The position numbers and the translations under genes were made by a program. The notes below the pieces were generated by a model. The model was not told the origin of the DNA, made no database searches, and saw only the letters and a list, made by a program, of their open reading frames with translations. A DNA stretch of 32,607 bases. It comes from Bacteroidota bacterium (GTDB taxonomy: Bacteria > Bacteroidota > Bacteroidia > UKL13-3). The first letter of the stretch is position 1; the number at the start of each line of letters is the position of its first letter. The DNA is taken from NCBI GenBank assembly GCA_947459415.1, contig CANHDN010000013.1, positions 1-32,607 on the forward strand, read 5' to 3'. Below are positions 8,574 through 17,612 of the stretch, piece by piece.

Positions 8574-9363
8574 ATTTTCCTCTAAATTTTGCTGGGCGCT
8601 TTTCTAAAAAGGCATTGGTACCTTCTATGAAATCTTCTGAACCAAAGAAATTCCCAAATTCATTCACTTCTAAATTATTTCCATCTGCCCGTTTTTCATA
8701 AAAGGCATTAACACATTGTATGACACTGGCAACAGCCAATGGCGCTTTAGATTTTATTTTGTTTAAGATTTCCTCACATTTAAGAATTAACTGATCGGCA
8801 GGAACTACATGGTTTACCAAACCCAATTGTAGTGCTGAATTGGCATCAATAATATCTCCGGTCATTAATAATTCTAGGGCTTTACCTTTCCCAATGAGTT
8901 GAGCTAATCTTTGAGTGCCCGCATAACCTGGAATAATACCTAAATTAACTTCTGGTTGACCAAATTTAGCTTTTTCAGAACATACACGCATGTGGCAGCT
9001 CATTGCTAATTCATTACCTCCGCCCAAAGCAAATCCATTGATGGCTGCAATTACTGGTTTAGGGCAATGTTCAATAGCCCGCAATACTGCATGGCCTTCT
9101 TGGCTCATGCGCGTTCCTTCTTCTACTGTGAAATTAGCAAATTCTGCGATATCTGCGCCGGCAGCAAAAGCCTTGCTTCCTTTTCCAGTTAGGATTACAC
9201 CCCTAATATTGGTCTTATCATAAATACTTAAAATGGCATTTTTTATATCACTAAGTGTTTGAATGTTTAACGCATTAAGTTTGTCTTCACGGTTAATTGT
9301 GATATAAAATATTTGATCTTTTTCCTCAGTAGTAATGGTTTCGTATGTAATTTCGTTACTCAT
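8572..9363 (-). CDS. Enoyl-CoA hydratase (crotonase family)
   Basis: Predicted to hydrate 2-enoyl-CoA to 3-hydroxyacyl-CoA in fatty-acid or amino-acid breakdown. The oxyanion-hole segments KAFAAGADIAEF and ALGGGNELAMSCH are present. Both acid/base glutamates known from the rat mitochondrial enzyme are conserved: Glu118 in GGGNELA and Glu138 in FGQPEVNLGIIPG, 20 residues apart as in that enzyme. This supports true hydratase activity rather than another crotonase reaction. It has 263 residues, normal for the family. It follows the B12-binding mutase subunit by 19 bases, hinting at acyl-CoA metabolism involving branched or odd-chain units (inference). It ends in a strong terminator. Confidence 0.94.
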   Translation of the reverse strand: MSNEITYETITTEEKDQIFYITINREDKLNALNIQTLSDIKNAILSIYDKTNIRGVILTGKGSKAFAAGADIAEFANFTVEEGTRMSQEGHAVLRAIEHCPKPVIAAINGFALGGGNELAMSCHMRVCSEKAKFGQPEVNLGIIPGYAGTQRLAQLIGKGKALELLMTGDIIDANSALQLGLVNHVVPADQLILKCEEILNKIKSKAPLAVASVIQCVNAFYEKRADGNNLEVNEFGNFFGSEDFIEGTNAFLEKRPAKFRGK

Positions 9364-9382
9364 ATTTAAGTATAGTTTATAT

Positions 9383-9793
9383 TTAAAATGTTCTATTTGT
9401 AGCTACCCATTGTTTGATATATTCTGCAATTTCGCTGGTATGTGTGCCAGGAGTAAATAACTTGCCAATTCCCATTTCTTGAAGTTTTTCAATGTCTTCC
9501 TCTGGTATAATACCTCCACCAGTAATTAAAATATCTGAAACATGTTGTTGTGTAAGTAAATCGTTTAATTTTTTGAAAACACTGAGGTGCGCTCCAGATA
9601 AAATGCTTACACCTATCACATCTACATCTTCTTGCAAAGCTGCTTGCACTACCATTTCTGGTGTTTGCCTGAGCCCAGTGTAAATAACTTCCATGCCTGC
9701 ATCTCTCAATGCTGTGGCAATAACCTTGGCACCACGGTCGTGGCCATCAAGACCAATTTTGGCAACCAAAACACGAATTGGACGACTCATCAT
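9383..9793 (-). CDS. Cobalamin-binding subunit of a methylmalonyl/isobutyryl-CoA mutase type enzyme
   Basis: Small stand-alone B12-binding protein (136 residues) matching the C-terminal domain of acyl-CoA mutases. [15 protein letters not shown] carries the DxHxxG motif (Asp16, His18, Gly21); His18 would be the lower axial ligand to cobalt. The later SILSGAHL and [12 protein letters not shown] segments are the other conserved nucleotide-loop motifs. It has no catalytic barrel, so it needs a separate large subunit, as in isobutyryl-CoA mutase (IcmB) or split methylmalonyl-CoA mutases. No such subunit is in the window. Its first ATG overlaps the stop codon of the lipoprotein gene (TAATG), suggesting translational coupling; the next codon is also ATG, so the start could be 9790. 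Confidence 0.9.
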   Translation of the reverse strand: MMSRPIRVLVAKIGLDGHDRGAKVIATALRDAGMEVIYTGLRQTPEMVVQAALQEDVDVIGVSILSGAHLSVFKKLNDLLTQQHVSDILITGGGIIPEEDIEKLQEMGIGKLFTPGTHTSEIAEYIKQWVATNRTF

Positions 9794-10434
9794 TATTTAG
9801 ATTTTTTGGATTTTTCTTTTGAATCCTTTTTTAATGGAATAAATTCTTTGTTTTTTAATTCATTTTCAAAGTAGTTTTTAAACTGCTCATCATTCATAGA
9901 ATAGTATCTTAACATATTAGGAGTACCGGGAGCGACTCCACCATCAGTTGAGCCAAGAATCATTGGTTCTGTTGGTATTGGATCATAATTAAATGGAATG
10001 TCTAGGAAAGGGAAATACAATTCTAACTTGTTTTGCGCTAATGGCTTAATTTCTTTATTGTTTACCGTGTAAAAGTTTAAGCCTTTGCTAGTAGGTTCAA
10101 TAACATTCAAATTCCACAGTGATTTAATTACTTTATCTTGGTTTCCAATGATATATAAATCACCAAGTTTATGTAAATTAAAATCTTGATGTAATATTAA
10201 CCGTGTTTCACCTTGGGTGCCATTCAAAATGATATCATTGTGTCCAATGTTTACCTCCAACGTATCTAGTAAGCGTGATTTAAAATCTTTGCCATAAAAT
10301 ATATATTTACCTTGAATTTCCATTGGAATAAGGTCTTGATACATGCCAGGTAATTTATCGAAGCGAATATCACTGCATGCCGTTATCAAGATGGCTACCA
10401 TTGCCATAGATATTATTTTTTTAATATTTTTCAT
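9793..10434 (-). CDS. Putative lipoprotein of unknown function
   Basis: I do not recognise a family. The N terminus [22 protein letters not shown] is a lipoprotein signal peptide with lipobox ITAC and Cys20 as the lipidation site, so the mature protein of about 194 residues should be anchored in the envelope. The body is rich in beta-type stretches ([31 protein letters not shown]) and the C-terminal tail is a highly charged [12 protein letters not shown] run. It sits 15 bases downstream of gltX and overlaps the B12-binding gene by its stop codon, so it is embedded in that operon although its location in the envelope has no obvious link to either neighbour. Confidence 0.8.
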   Translation of the reverse strand: MKNIKKIISMAMVAILITACSDIRFDKLPGMYQDLIPMEIQGKYIFYGKDFKSRLLDTLEVNIGHNDIILNGTQGETRLILHQDFNLHKLGDLYIIGNQDKVIKSLWNLNVIEPTSKGLNFYTVNNKEIKPLAQNKLELYFPFLDIPFNYDPIPTEPMILGSTDGGVAPGTPNMLRYYSMNDEQFKNYFENELKNKEFIPLKKDSKEKSKKSK

Positions 10435-10449
10435 CTGCTTTAATAAGTA

Positions 10450-11985
10450 TTATTTCGTAATATTTGAGAGTGCATTTCTTAATCTATTTAAACTTTCTGT
10501 TTTGCCAATGAGTGCCGCAATTTCAAATAGTGGTGGACCACCAGCTACCCCAGTTAAGATTACCCTAAATAATTGTAGAAAATCTTTACCTTGGACTTCA
10601 TTTTTAGCTAAAGCTTTTTGATAACTGGCTTCAACGGTTTCTTGCGTAAAACTTGATAGCTGTTCAAAATCTTCTATGAGGTCGCCTAATAATTTTGGTG
10701 TTTTATCAGTCCACCTTTTGTTAACTACCTGCATATCGTATTCGATTGGTGCAATAAAAAAGTATTTACTATATTCCCATATTTCGTTGGTAAAAGAAAT
10801 TTTCTCTTTTACTAAACTGCAAACTTTTAGCAAAAAGTCATGGCTAAATTGATCAGTTGTGCCAATATTTCCTAATGCCTCAAAAAGCACCGGAGCTAAT
10901 GCTTCATCAGCTAATTGCCTTACATATTGTTGGTTGAACCATTTAGCTTTGTTTTGGTCAAATTTGGCACCAGATTTACTTACACGGTCCAAAGAAAAGG
11001 CCTGAACCAATTCTTCTAAGCTGAATAATTCTTGCTGAGTTCCTGGATTCCATCCTAGGAATGCCAGTAGGTTTACTACTGCTTTAGGTAAATAACCAGC
11101 TTCGCGGTAGCCGCTTGATAATTCCTGAGTTATTGGGTCAATCCAATTGATTGGGAATACAGGAAAACCCAATCTGTCTCCATCTCTTTTGCTTAATTTC
11201 CCATTTCCTTCTGGTTTAAGAAGTAAAGGTAAATGAGCAAACTTTGGCATCATGTTCTCCCAGCCAAAGGCTCTGTATAATAATACATGTAAAGGGGCAG
11301 AGGGAAGCCATTCCTCCCCTCTAATCACATGGCTTATCTCCATTAAATAATCGTCTACCACATTGGCTAAATGATAGGTTGGCATCCCATCACTTTTATA
11401 AAGGACCTTGTCGTCCATTTGGTTGGTGTTAAAACTTACCCAACCTCTAATTTCGTCTTCAAATTTAACCTCTTCCTTTCTTGGGAGCTTAAATCTAACT
11501 ACATACGCATCTCCATTTTCTAAACGTCGATTTACTTCGTCTTCTGAAAGTGTTAAGGAGTTTTTCATTGTGCCACGGGTAATGGCATCGTATTTTGCGT
11601 CTACATTGCTGGCTTTGAGCCTGTCGCGCATGGAATCTAATTCTTCTGCAGTGTCGAAAGCATAATACGCATGGCCATTGGCAATCAATTGCATGGCAAA
11701 ATCCTTATACATAGGTTTGCGCTCGCTTTGGCGGTATGGGGCATGTTTGCCATTGCCAAAACCAATTCCTTCTGATGCTTCTATGCCAAGCCATTTCAGT
11801 GATTCGATGATATATTCTTCTGCACCTGGTACAAACCTAGTTTGGTCTGTATCTTCTATGCGAATTAAAAAATCTCCCCCATGTTTGTGGGCAAACAAAT
11901 AATTGTACAAAGCGGTGCGCACGCCACCTATGTGAAGGGGTCCTGTCGGACTGGGTGCAAATCTTACTCTAACTCTTCTATCCAT
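10450..11985 (-). CDS. gltX: Glutamyl-tRNA synthetase
   Basis: Charges tRNA-Glu with glutamate. Class I synthetase motifs: the HIGH variant HIGG in PSPTGPLHIGGVRTAL (residues 18-21) and KLSKRDGD (KMSKS variant). The segment YYAFDTAEELDSMRDRL, which in the E. coli enzyme carries zinc-binding cysteines, has none here, so this is the zinc-free form. Length from ATG 11985 is 511 residues, normal. I prefer 11985 over the track's 12000: the latter is a TTG that lies inside the predicted -7 box, and family members begin right before RVRFAPSPTG. First gene of a four-gene unit with the lipoprotein, B12 subunit and ech. Confidence 0.96.
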   Translation of the reverse strand: MDRRVRVRFAPSPTGPLHIGGVRTALYNYLFAHKHGGDFLIRIEDTDQTRFVPGAEEYIIESLKWLGIEASEGIGFGNGKHAPYRQSERKPMYKDFAMQLIANGHAYYAFDTAEELDSMRDRLKASNVDAKYDAITRGTMKNSLTLSEDEVNRRLENGDAYVVRFKLPRKEEVKFEDEIRGWVSFNTNQMDDKVLYKSDGMPTYHLANVVDDYLMEISHVIRGEEWLPSAPLHVLLYRAFGWENMMPKFAHLPLLLKPEGNGKLSKRDGDRLGFPVFPINWIDPITQELSSGYREAGYLPKAVVNLLAFLGWNPGTQQELFSLEELVQAFSLDRVSKSGAKFDQNKAKWFNQQYVRQLADEALAPVLFEALGNIGTTDQFSHDFLLKVCSLVKEKISFTNEIWEYSKYFFIAPIEYDMQVVNKRWTDKTPKLLGDLIEDFEQLSSFTQETVEASYQKALAKNEVQGKDFLQLFRVILTGVAGGPPLFEIAALIGKTESLNRLRNALSNITK

Positions 11986-11997
11986 AATCAATGGAGG

Positions 11998-12005
11998 CAA
12001 ATATA
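11998..12005 (-). promoter_or_regulatory. -7 element of the gltX operon
   Basis: On the minus strand the sequence reads TATATTTG, a perfect TAnnTTTG, 12 bases before the gltX ATG. No clear TTTG box is found 17-19 bases upstream, so only half the promoter is supported. The rest of the 144-base gltX/frr gap holds a near-match (TATTTTG at 12090-12096, + strand) that may serve frr. Confidence 0.42.
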
Positions 12006-12129
12006 AGGACTTAAGCGTTTTTAACTACTATCTTGAGAGTTGTGAATTAAATTTTAAAAGAAAAATGCAAAAATATCTTGAACACATAGTATTTTGCAGC
12101 CCCTTGTTCTAACTAAAAATTTACATTTT

Positions 12130-12696
12130 ATGAGCGATCCTAGATTAAAACCATTATTTGATCATTTAAAAGAGGCCATGGACCATGCGGTAGACCATGC
12201 AGCCAATGAGTTTACTAAAATTCGTGCTGGCAAAGCACACCCTTCTATGTTAGATGCTGTGAAGGTAGAATATTACGGTTCTTTGGTTCCAGTAAGTCAA
12301 GTTGCTAATATAAACACTCCAGACGGTAGAACCCTTTCTATCCAACCTTGGGAGAAAAATACAATCCAAGCCATTGAAAAAGGAATTATCATCGCAAATT
12401 TGGGTTTTACTCCTTCCAATGATGGTTCTACCATTCGTATTAACTTACCAATGCTTACCGAGGAGCGCAGAAAAGACATTGTAAAGAAAGTTAAACATGA
12501 GGCTGAATTTGCCAAAGTTGCTATAAGAAATATTCGCAAAGAGGTGAACGAAGGAATTAAAAAGGCTCAAAAAGAAGGTGTGCCAGAAGATGATGCCAAA
12601 ACAGCAGAAGCCCAAGTGCAAAAAACTACCGATATTTATATTAAAAAGATTGATGACTTAACAGCTGCAAAAGAAGCAGACTTGATGACAGTTTAA
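12130..12696 (+). CDS. frr: Ribosome recycling factor
   Basis: Splits the post-termination ribosome together with EF-G. The protein from ATG 12130 (MSDPRLKPLFDHLKEAM) has 188 residues, the usual size. It shows the conserved KIRAGKAHPSMLDAVKVEYYG, PWEKNTIQAIEKGI, NDGSTIRINLPMLTEERRKDIVK and IRNIRKEVN blocks. The track's longer start (12094) adds 12 residues (MQPLVLTKNLHF) not expected in the family. Its stop codon overlaps the next ATG (TAATG), so frr leads a long co-directional block of envelope genes reaching wecE. This would tie their expression to a translation factor. Confidence 0.96.
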   Translation: MSDPRLKPLFDHLKEAMDHAVDHAANEFTKIRAGKAHPSMLDAVKVEYYGSLVPVSQVANINTPDGRTLSIQPWEKNTIQAIEKGIIIANLGFTPSNDGSTIRINLPMLTEERRKDIVKKVKHEAEFAKVAIRNIRKEVNEGIKKAQKEGVPEDDAKTAEAQVQKTTDIYIKKIDDLTAAKEADLMTV

Positions 12697-14729
12697 TGTC
12701 TGTTTACATGTTTCAGTTTTCTGCAAATACAAAAAATAAACTAACACTAATCGCTAAGGCGCTTAGTGTTTTTTTGTTATTAGTAATTGTTTCTTATTTT
12801 TTATTTAGATCTTATTTCTTAGAAAAAACCATTGCTAAGGTTCAGGAAAAGCTTAAAGATGATTATTCGGTAGAACTACAAGTTGGTTCGGCCAAATTTA
12901 TTGGTCTTTCTGGCATTCATATGGAATCTTTAAGGTTAATTCCAGCAGGAAAGGATACCTTATTAGATTTGCAGGAATTTACCTTAAGTATACATGTATT
13001 ATATGCTTTATTGGGCGATATACGCATAGAGCGTATCGCGTTAAAAAACGGGTATTTTCAATTAACTAAAAAAGATAAGGTTCTTAATTATGGGACGTTT
13101 ATTGGAGCACAACAAGATAGCCTTTCAGACGAACAAAATGTAGGACAAGAGCCATTGCCTAAAGCACAAAATTATGCTAAGGTATTATACAAACTGCTTA
13201 AGAAAGTTTTTAATCAAATACCAGATGAAGTGCAATTGGTAGACTTTTCTTTGCGCGCCCTAGATGATCATATTTATGTTAGTTTAACTTGGCCAAATTT
13301 ACTTTTTAAGGAGGGTGTTATTGATGCAAATATGCAAGTTGTTTCACAGAATCAAAGTCAGATTTGGAAATTGAGTGGCTTTGCATTCCCAAGCGACATG
13401 AAGGCAGATATTAGCATTTTAAGTGTAGATTCATCTCGTTTAATTTTACCTTATTTAGCTGAAAAGTTTGCTTTAGACGCTAGATTCTCATCGGCTAGGT
13501 TCTTGGTTAATAATATAAATTTAAATGGAGATGAATTGCAAATTGATGGTTTAGCGAATGTTAAATCCTTATTGATTAATCACCCAAAAATTTCTTCTAA
13601 AGATGTTGTTTTAACAGAGTTTAATTTTGATTATTTATACAAAATTGGCGAGAACTATGTGAGTTTAGACAGCAGCTCTAAAGTGATGGTGAATGGGCTT
13701 GCAGTATATCCATTTATTCAGTTTACAAACGGATTAGATACCAAATATCATTTGGTTTTAAAGACGGATGTGATGGCTGCACAATCTTTTATTGATGCCT
13801 TGCCCGACGGATTATTTTCGCATATAAAAGGTATGGAGGCAAGGGGTAATTTTAGTTATCGATTAGATTTTTTTCATAATGAAAATAATCCTGATGCTAT
13901 GATTTTTGAGAGTAATTTGCAAAAAGAAAAGTTTTCTATTTTAAAATATGGAGAAGCCAATCTGGGGAAAATGAACCAAGAGTTTACCTATACTCCAATA
14001 GAGAATGGCAGGCCAATGCGCTCCATTTTTGTTGGATTAGCAAATCCAAATTTTACTCCCCTTCAAAATATATCTCCCTACCTAAGAAATTGTATTCTAA
14101 CCACGGAAGATCCATCCTTTTTTTATCATCGAGGATTTGTGACGGAGGCTTTCAGACAATCCATAGCAAAAAATATTAGAACTGGAAAATTTAAGCGTGG
14201 TGCAAGCACAATTAGCATGCAGCTTATAAAAAATCTTTTTTTAAGTAGAGAAAAAACGATGGCCCGTAAGTTGGAAGAAATCGTATTGGTATACATTTTA
14301 GAGAATAACAGAATTGTATCTAAGGATAGGATGTATGAGGTCTATTTAAATATTATAGAATGGGGGCCAAATGTATACGGAATTGGGGAGGCCGCTCGTT
14401 TTTATTTTCAAAAATCTCCTGATAAATTAACCTTGAGTGAAAGCATGTTTTTAGCAACCCTGGTGCCAAGTCCTAAGAAGTTTATGTGGCGATTTGATAA
14501 AGCGGGCATTGTTAAGCCTTATTTGGGACGAACATTTGGTTTTTTATCTACTAAAATGATTTACCGTAATTTGCTGTTGCCAGATGATACCATTGGCTTA
14601 ACACATCAAATCAATGTAACTGGGCCAGCCAGAAAATATATTATAAAAAGTGATACTTTGGTAAACGATTCTTTGCTTGAAAGTGAATTAGAATTTATAA
14701 AAATTGGAGCTGCAAGAGATGAAGAATAA
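12696..14729 (+). CDS. AsmA-like protein fused to a GT51 peptidoglycan glycosyltransferase domain
   Basis: One N-terminal transmembrane helix (about residues 17-38) anchors a large extracytoplasmic protein. Residues about 45-420 resemble AsmA/TamB-type proteins at the start (VELQVGSAKFIGLSGIHMESLRLIPAG...LLGDIRIERIALKNG). Residues about 445-620 are a GT51 domain that would polymerise lipid II into glycan strands. All five motifs are visible: TEDPSFFYHRGF with catalytic Glu471, RGASTISMQLIKN (from Arg501), RKLEEIVL, KDRMYEVYLNIIEWG, and the SESMFLATLVPSP stretch. No transpeptidase domain follows, so it is monofunctional, far longer (677 residues) than MtgA. It overlaps the frr stop by one base and the next gene by 11. 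The role of the AsmA-like part is inferred from resemblance only. Confidence 0.85.
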   Translation: MSVYMFQFSANTKNKLTLIAKALSVFLLLVIVSYFLFRSYFLEKTIAKVQEKLKDDYSVELQVGSAKFIGLSGIHMESLRLIPAGKDTLLDLQEFTLSIHVLYALLGDIRIERIALKNGYFQLTKKDKVLNYGTFIGAQQDSLSDEQNVGQEPLPKAQNYAKVLYKLLKKVFNQIPDEVQLVDFSLRALDDHIYVSLTWPNLLFKEGVIDANMQVVSQNQSQIWKLSGFAFPSDMKADISILSVDSSRLILPYLAEKFALDARFSSARFLVNNINLNGDELQIDGLANVKSLLINHPKISSKDVVLTEFNFDYLYKIGENYVSLDSSSKVMVNGLAVYPFIQFTNGLDTKYHLVLKTDVMAAQSFIDALPDGLFSHIKGMEARGNFSYRLDFFHNENNPDAMIFESNLQKEKFSILKYGEANLGKMNQEFTYTPIENGRPMRSIFVGLANPNFTPLQNISPYLRNCILTTEDPSFFYHRGFVTEAFRQSIAKNIRTGKFKRGASTISMQLIKNLFLSREKTMARKLEEIVLVYILENNRIVSKDRMYEVYLNIIEWGPNVYGIGEAARFYFQKSPDKLTLSESMFLATLVPSPKKFMWRFDKAGIVKPYLGRTFGFLSTKMIYRNLLLPDDTIGLTHQINVTGPARKYIIKSDTLVNDSLLESELEFIKIGAARDEE

Positions 14730-16005
14730 TGCATGGCCTTTATATGTTGCATTTATAGTAGAAGTTCTGTTCTTGTTTTATAAAAAGGGAGAGTTTGGTC
14801 CTTTAATTAGCCCACTTGTATTAATTTCTGCAGGATTGTTTATGGCAATTTGGCCTTATTTTATGTTGCGAAAAAATGATGATTTATTCATAGAATTTAA
14901 CCACCATGCCTTGCAATTGCCTGCAAAAGAAATACGTATTGTGTTTTCTGTATTATTGGTTACAGCCATCGTAATGGCTTGTTGGATAAATGGATTGATG
15001 ATACAATTCCCAATAGATATCAAGCATTCTGATATCATCCCATTTATTGAAAAAGTGTATTTAGAAAGGTTTGATCAGTCAGAGATTATTTATGCAGAGG
15101 TGGATGGTTTTGGTTATGGAAAGAGTCATCCGGGTTATATGCCATTTCATTGGATTTTTTTTCTTGGGAGTTACTACTTGCAGATAGACCATCGATGGAT
15201 TCCATTTTTTATTTTCATAGCAGCTACCTCCGTATATACTTATGTATTGTGCTGTAATTTTAGTGGCCTTAAACAAGTTTTATTTTACCTGTTTTTGCCC
15301 TTGTTTATTTTGTTTACTATTTATTATGAAAATAGCAGCGATGCTATGCATACCATAGAAATTTTGATATTGGCTTATTATCTTTTACTAGGTGTTTCAT
15401 TGTTTTCGCGCAATCTATTGGCTCAAGCCTTTGGATTGGTTGTGCCTACTTTGTCTCGCTATGCCTTAGTTTTTTGGTTGCCGGTACATTTTTTAAATAT
15501 GCTTCCGAAGCAAAGGAAAAGATTTTTTCAATTGGGATTTTTATTTGTTGGAATGGTGTTACTTATTTTGATTCCATTTCTATTGCAAGAGCCAAATATG
15601 TTTGTTGGTTTTAATAATGCCTATGCAAAATCTGCCTTGCGGGAGTGGAGCGGTCAAAGTTGGCAACAGCCTGGAGATAAACCTTTTCAATTGTACAGGG
15701 GATTAGGATTAGCCAGTTGGTATTATGAATTTTATGTTGGGACTTTATTAGAAAAAATAAATGCAATTAAGCAGCATTTACTCATTGTTTCAGCACTTGT
15801 GGTATTTTTATTATTAGTCGTTTTTAGATTTGTACAATCTACCATACCTAGCAATTTGTATAGTTTGTTGGCATTAAAATTTAGTTTAACTTTGTTTTAT
15901 GCGTTTATGATTATTCCGTATAATTATTTGAATTGGGTTCCAATCATGCTTTCTATTATCATATTATCGCGCATGCGCTCAGGTTTCAGTTTTCTTTCGA
16001 ATTAA
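14719..16005 (+). CDS. Multi-pass membrane protein, probable GT-C type glycosyltransferase
   Basis: About 428 residues with roughly ten hydrophobic segments. An early extracytoplasmic loop holds SDIIPFIEKVYLERFDQSEIIYAEVDGFGYGKSHPGYMPFHWIFFLG, reminiscent of the first loop of GT-C (polyprenyl-phosphate-sugar using) glycosyltransferases, where acidic residues are followed by a P-x-P/HPGYMPF type segment. I do not recognise a precise family. The start is taken as ATG 14719, 11 bases inside the upstream gene; the track's 14704 is a TTG. The GtrB/ArnC-type gene that makes polyprenyl-phosphate sugars follows after 5 bases, which supports the idea that this protein uses such a donor. Confidence 0.7.
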   Translation: MKNNAWPLYVAFIVEVLFLFYKKGEFGPLISPLVLISAGLFMAIWPYFMLRKNDDLFIEFNHHALQLPAKEIRIVFSVLLVTAIVMACWINGLMIQFPIDIKHSDIIPFIEKVYLERFDQSEIIYAEVDGFGYGKSHPGYMPFHWIFFLGSYYLQIDHRWIPFFIFIAATSVYTYVLCCNFSGLKQVLFYLFLPLFILFTIYYENSSDAMHTIEILILAYYLLLGVSLFSRNLLAQAFGLVVPTLSRYALVFWLPVHFLNMLPKQRKRFFQLGFLFVGMVLLILIPFLLQEPNMFVGFNNAYAKSALREWSGQSWQQPGDKPFQLYRGLGLASWYYEFYVGTLLEKINAIKQHLLIVSALVVFLLLVVFRFVQSTIPSNLYSLLALKFSLTLFYAFMIIPYNYLNWVPIMLSIIILSRMRSGFSFLSN

Positions 16006-16010
16006 CTATT

Positions 16011-16925
16011 ATGGAAATATCTATTGTAATACCAGTATATAAGGCAGAACTAATTTTAGATGAGTTAGTTTCACGTTTAATCAATGCCATGAATCGTATT
16101 ACTCCAAGTTTTGAGATTATTTTGGTTGAAGATGGAGGTCCTGATAAATCTTGGGATAAAATAATGTTAAATGCCCAAAAGCATCCTCAAATAAAAGGAA
16201 TTTTGTTATCAAGGAATTTTGGTCAACACCACGCAATTACAGCAGGTTTAGATGCAAGTAAAGGGGATTGGGTAGTAGTTATGGACTGCGATTTGCAGGA
16301 TCAGCCAGAGGAAATTCCTCGTTTATATGCTAAAATTAAAGAAGGATATGATATTGTTTTTGCAAGAAGGGCTCAAAGACAAGATTCTTTTTTTAAACGC
16401 ATGAGTTCAAAGATTTTTTATAGTGTTTTTGCATACTTGAGTGGGATACCTCAGGATAATAGTATTGCTAATTTTGGTATTTATAGCAGAAAAGTGATCA
16501 ATGTTATTAATGGCATGCGTGAACCTATGCGTGCTTTCGCTCCAATGGCTCGATGGGTAGGTTTTAATAGAACGGCTATTGATGTTGAGCATGCAGAACG
16601 TTTTGCTGGAGAAAGTTCCTATAATTGGGGTAAGCTCTTTAATTTAGCACTAGATTTTGCTATGGCCTATTCTGATAAGCCTCTTAAACTAACAGTAAAA
16701 TTAGGAATTGGGATATCTATTTTATCTGTATTATATACTATCTATAATCTAATCTTATATCATTTGGGGCTCATTACTTTGAGTGGTTATACAAGTTTAA
16801 TAGTTTCTATTTGGTTCTTGAGTGGCTTAATCATTTTCACCCTTGGTATTATTGGTTTGTATGTTGGGAAAATGTTTGAAGGGATTAAAAATAGGCCATT
16901 ATATATTATAGATAAAACTACCTAA
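16011..16925 (+). CDS. Polyprenyl-phosphate glycosyltransferase, GtrB/ArnC type (GT2)
   Basis: GT2 enzyme expected to transfer a sugar from a nucleotide donor to undecaprenyl phosphate at the inner face of the membrane. N-terminal catalytic domain: ISIVIPVYKAE, EIILVEDGGPDKSW, LSRNFGQHHAITAGLDAS, and the metal-binding DCD of VVMDCDLQDQPEEIP. Two C-terminal transmembrane helices (about 230-255 and 265-290) and the ending IGLYVGKMFEGIKNRPLYIID are diagnostic of the GtrB/ArnC/DPMS subgroup. Length 304 residues. Start is ATG 16011; the track's start adds 26 residues inside the upstream coding end. There are no bases between its stop and the next start. The sugar is unknown; the WecD/WecE pair downstream makes a 4-acylamino sugar a candidate (inference). 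Confidence 0.88.
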   Translation: MEISIVIPVYKAELILDELVSRLINAMNRITPSFEIILVEDGGPDKSWDKIMLNAQKHPQIKGILLSRNFGQHHAITAGLDASKGDWVVVMDCDLQDQPEEIPRLYAKIKEGYDIVFARRAQRQDSFFKRMSSKIFYSVFAYLSGIPQDNSIANFGIYSRKVINVINGMREPMRAFAPMARWVGFNRTAIDVEHAERFAGESSYNWGKLFNLALDFAMAYSDKPLKLTVKLGIGISILSVLYTIYNLILYHLGLITLSGYTSLIVSIWFLSGLIIFTLGIIGLYVGKMFEGIKNRPLYIIDKTT

Positions 16926-17612
16926 ATGAATATACATAGGTTAGCCTGGGACAGTGATTTTTTTGGATATGAGGTAGGTTCATGTTCAGATTTTCAGCAT
17001 TCGGAGCAAGATTTAATAGCGATTGAAAATTCCTCTTATCAACTTATTTACTTATTTTTAAATCAAGCTTTACCGGCATTGCCAAAAACTTTTTTTTTAG
17101 CAGATGAAAAATTGATTTTGAGTAAAAGGATTGAATCAGATCAAGAGTATTCTTTTGATTTTAATATATCACAGATTAAAGTTATTGATCAAAAATTATT
17201 GAGTTTAGTCATGCAAAGTGGTGTACATTCAAGATTTAAAATTGATCCAAATTTTAAACATAATGAGTTTGAACGTTTGTATAAAAAATGGATTGAAAAT
17301 TCCTTTGCTGAAAAAAAACATCAAAAAGTTTTAGGTTATTTTGAAAATGAAACGCTTTTGGGTTTTGTATCAATAGCTGAAAAATTAGGTGTTTTAAACA
17401 TTGGTTTAATTGCAGTTGACCAATTGGCGCGTGGCAAAGGTATTGGGTCAAGTTTATTACAATGGGTTTTTAATTATGCCAAATTAAACCAATTTGAGCA
17501 AGTTCATGTTGTAACACAGGCAGCCAATAGAGGTGCTTTAAATTTTTATGAGCAACATTCTTTTGAAATTATTTCGCGAACTTTTTTATATCACATATGG
17601 AAGCTACATTAA
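16926..17612 (+). CDS. wecD: GNAT acetyltransferase, WecD-like
   Basis: Predicted acetyl-CoA:amino-sugar N-acetyltransferase. The N-terminal RLAWDSDFFGYEVG is typical of the WecD family. The middle HSRFKIDPNF...RLYKKWIENS corresponds to the SRF...WIENxV segment of E. coli WecD. The GNAT core follows, with LGFVSIAEK, IGLIAVDQLARGKGIGSSLL (acetyl-CoA binding loop RGKGIG) and VVTQAANRGALNFYEQHSFE. In E. coli, WecD acetylates dTDP-4-amino-4,6-dideoxygalactose, the product of WecE, whose homologue overlaps this gene's end by 16 bases. That linkage makes the same reaction the leading hypothesis. It starts directly at the preceding stop codon. Confidence 0.82.
   Translation: MNIHRLAWDSDFFGYEVGSCSDFQHSEQDLIAIENSSYQLIYLFLNQALPALPKTFFLADEKLILSKRIESDQEYSFDFNISQIKVIDQKLLSLVMQSGVHSRFKIDPNFKHNEFERLYKKWIENSFAEKKHQKVLGYFENETLLGFVSIAEKLGVLNIGLIAVDQLARGKGIGSSLLQWVFNYAKLNQFEQVHVVTQAANRGALNFYEQHSFEIISRTFLYHIWKLH

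Noticed and set aside
9492-9874. Two plus-strand ORFs over the B12-binding and lipoprotein genes
   Set aside because: Antisense to genes with recognisable motifs and a lipobox; no start context or family resemblance.
17090-17098. T9 run in the WecD-like gene as a phase-variation switch
   Set aside because: Runs of eight T also occur in housekeeping genes here, such as nadD (4517-4524), as expected for low GC; nothing else points to phase variation.
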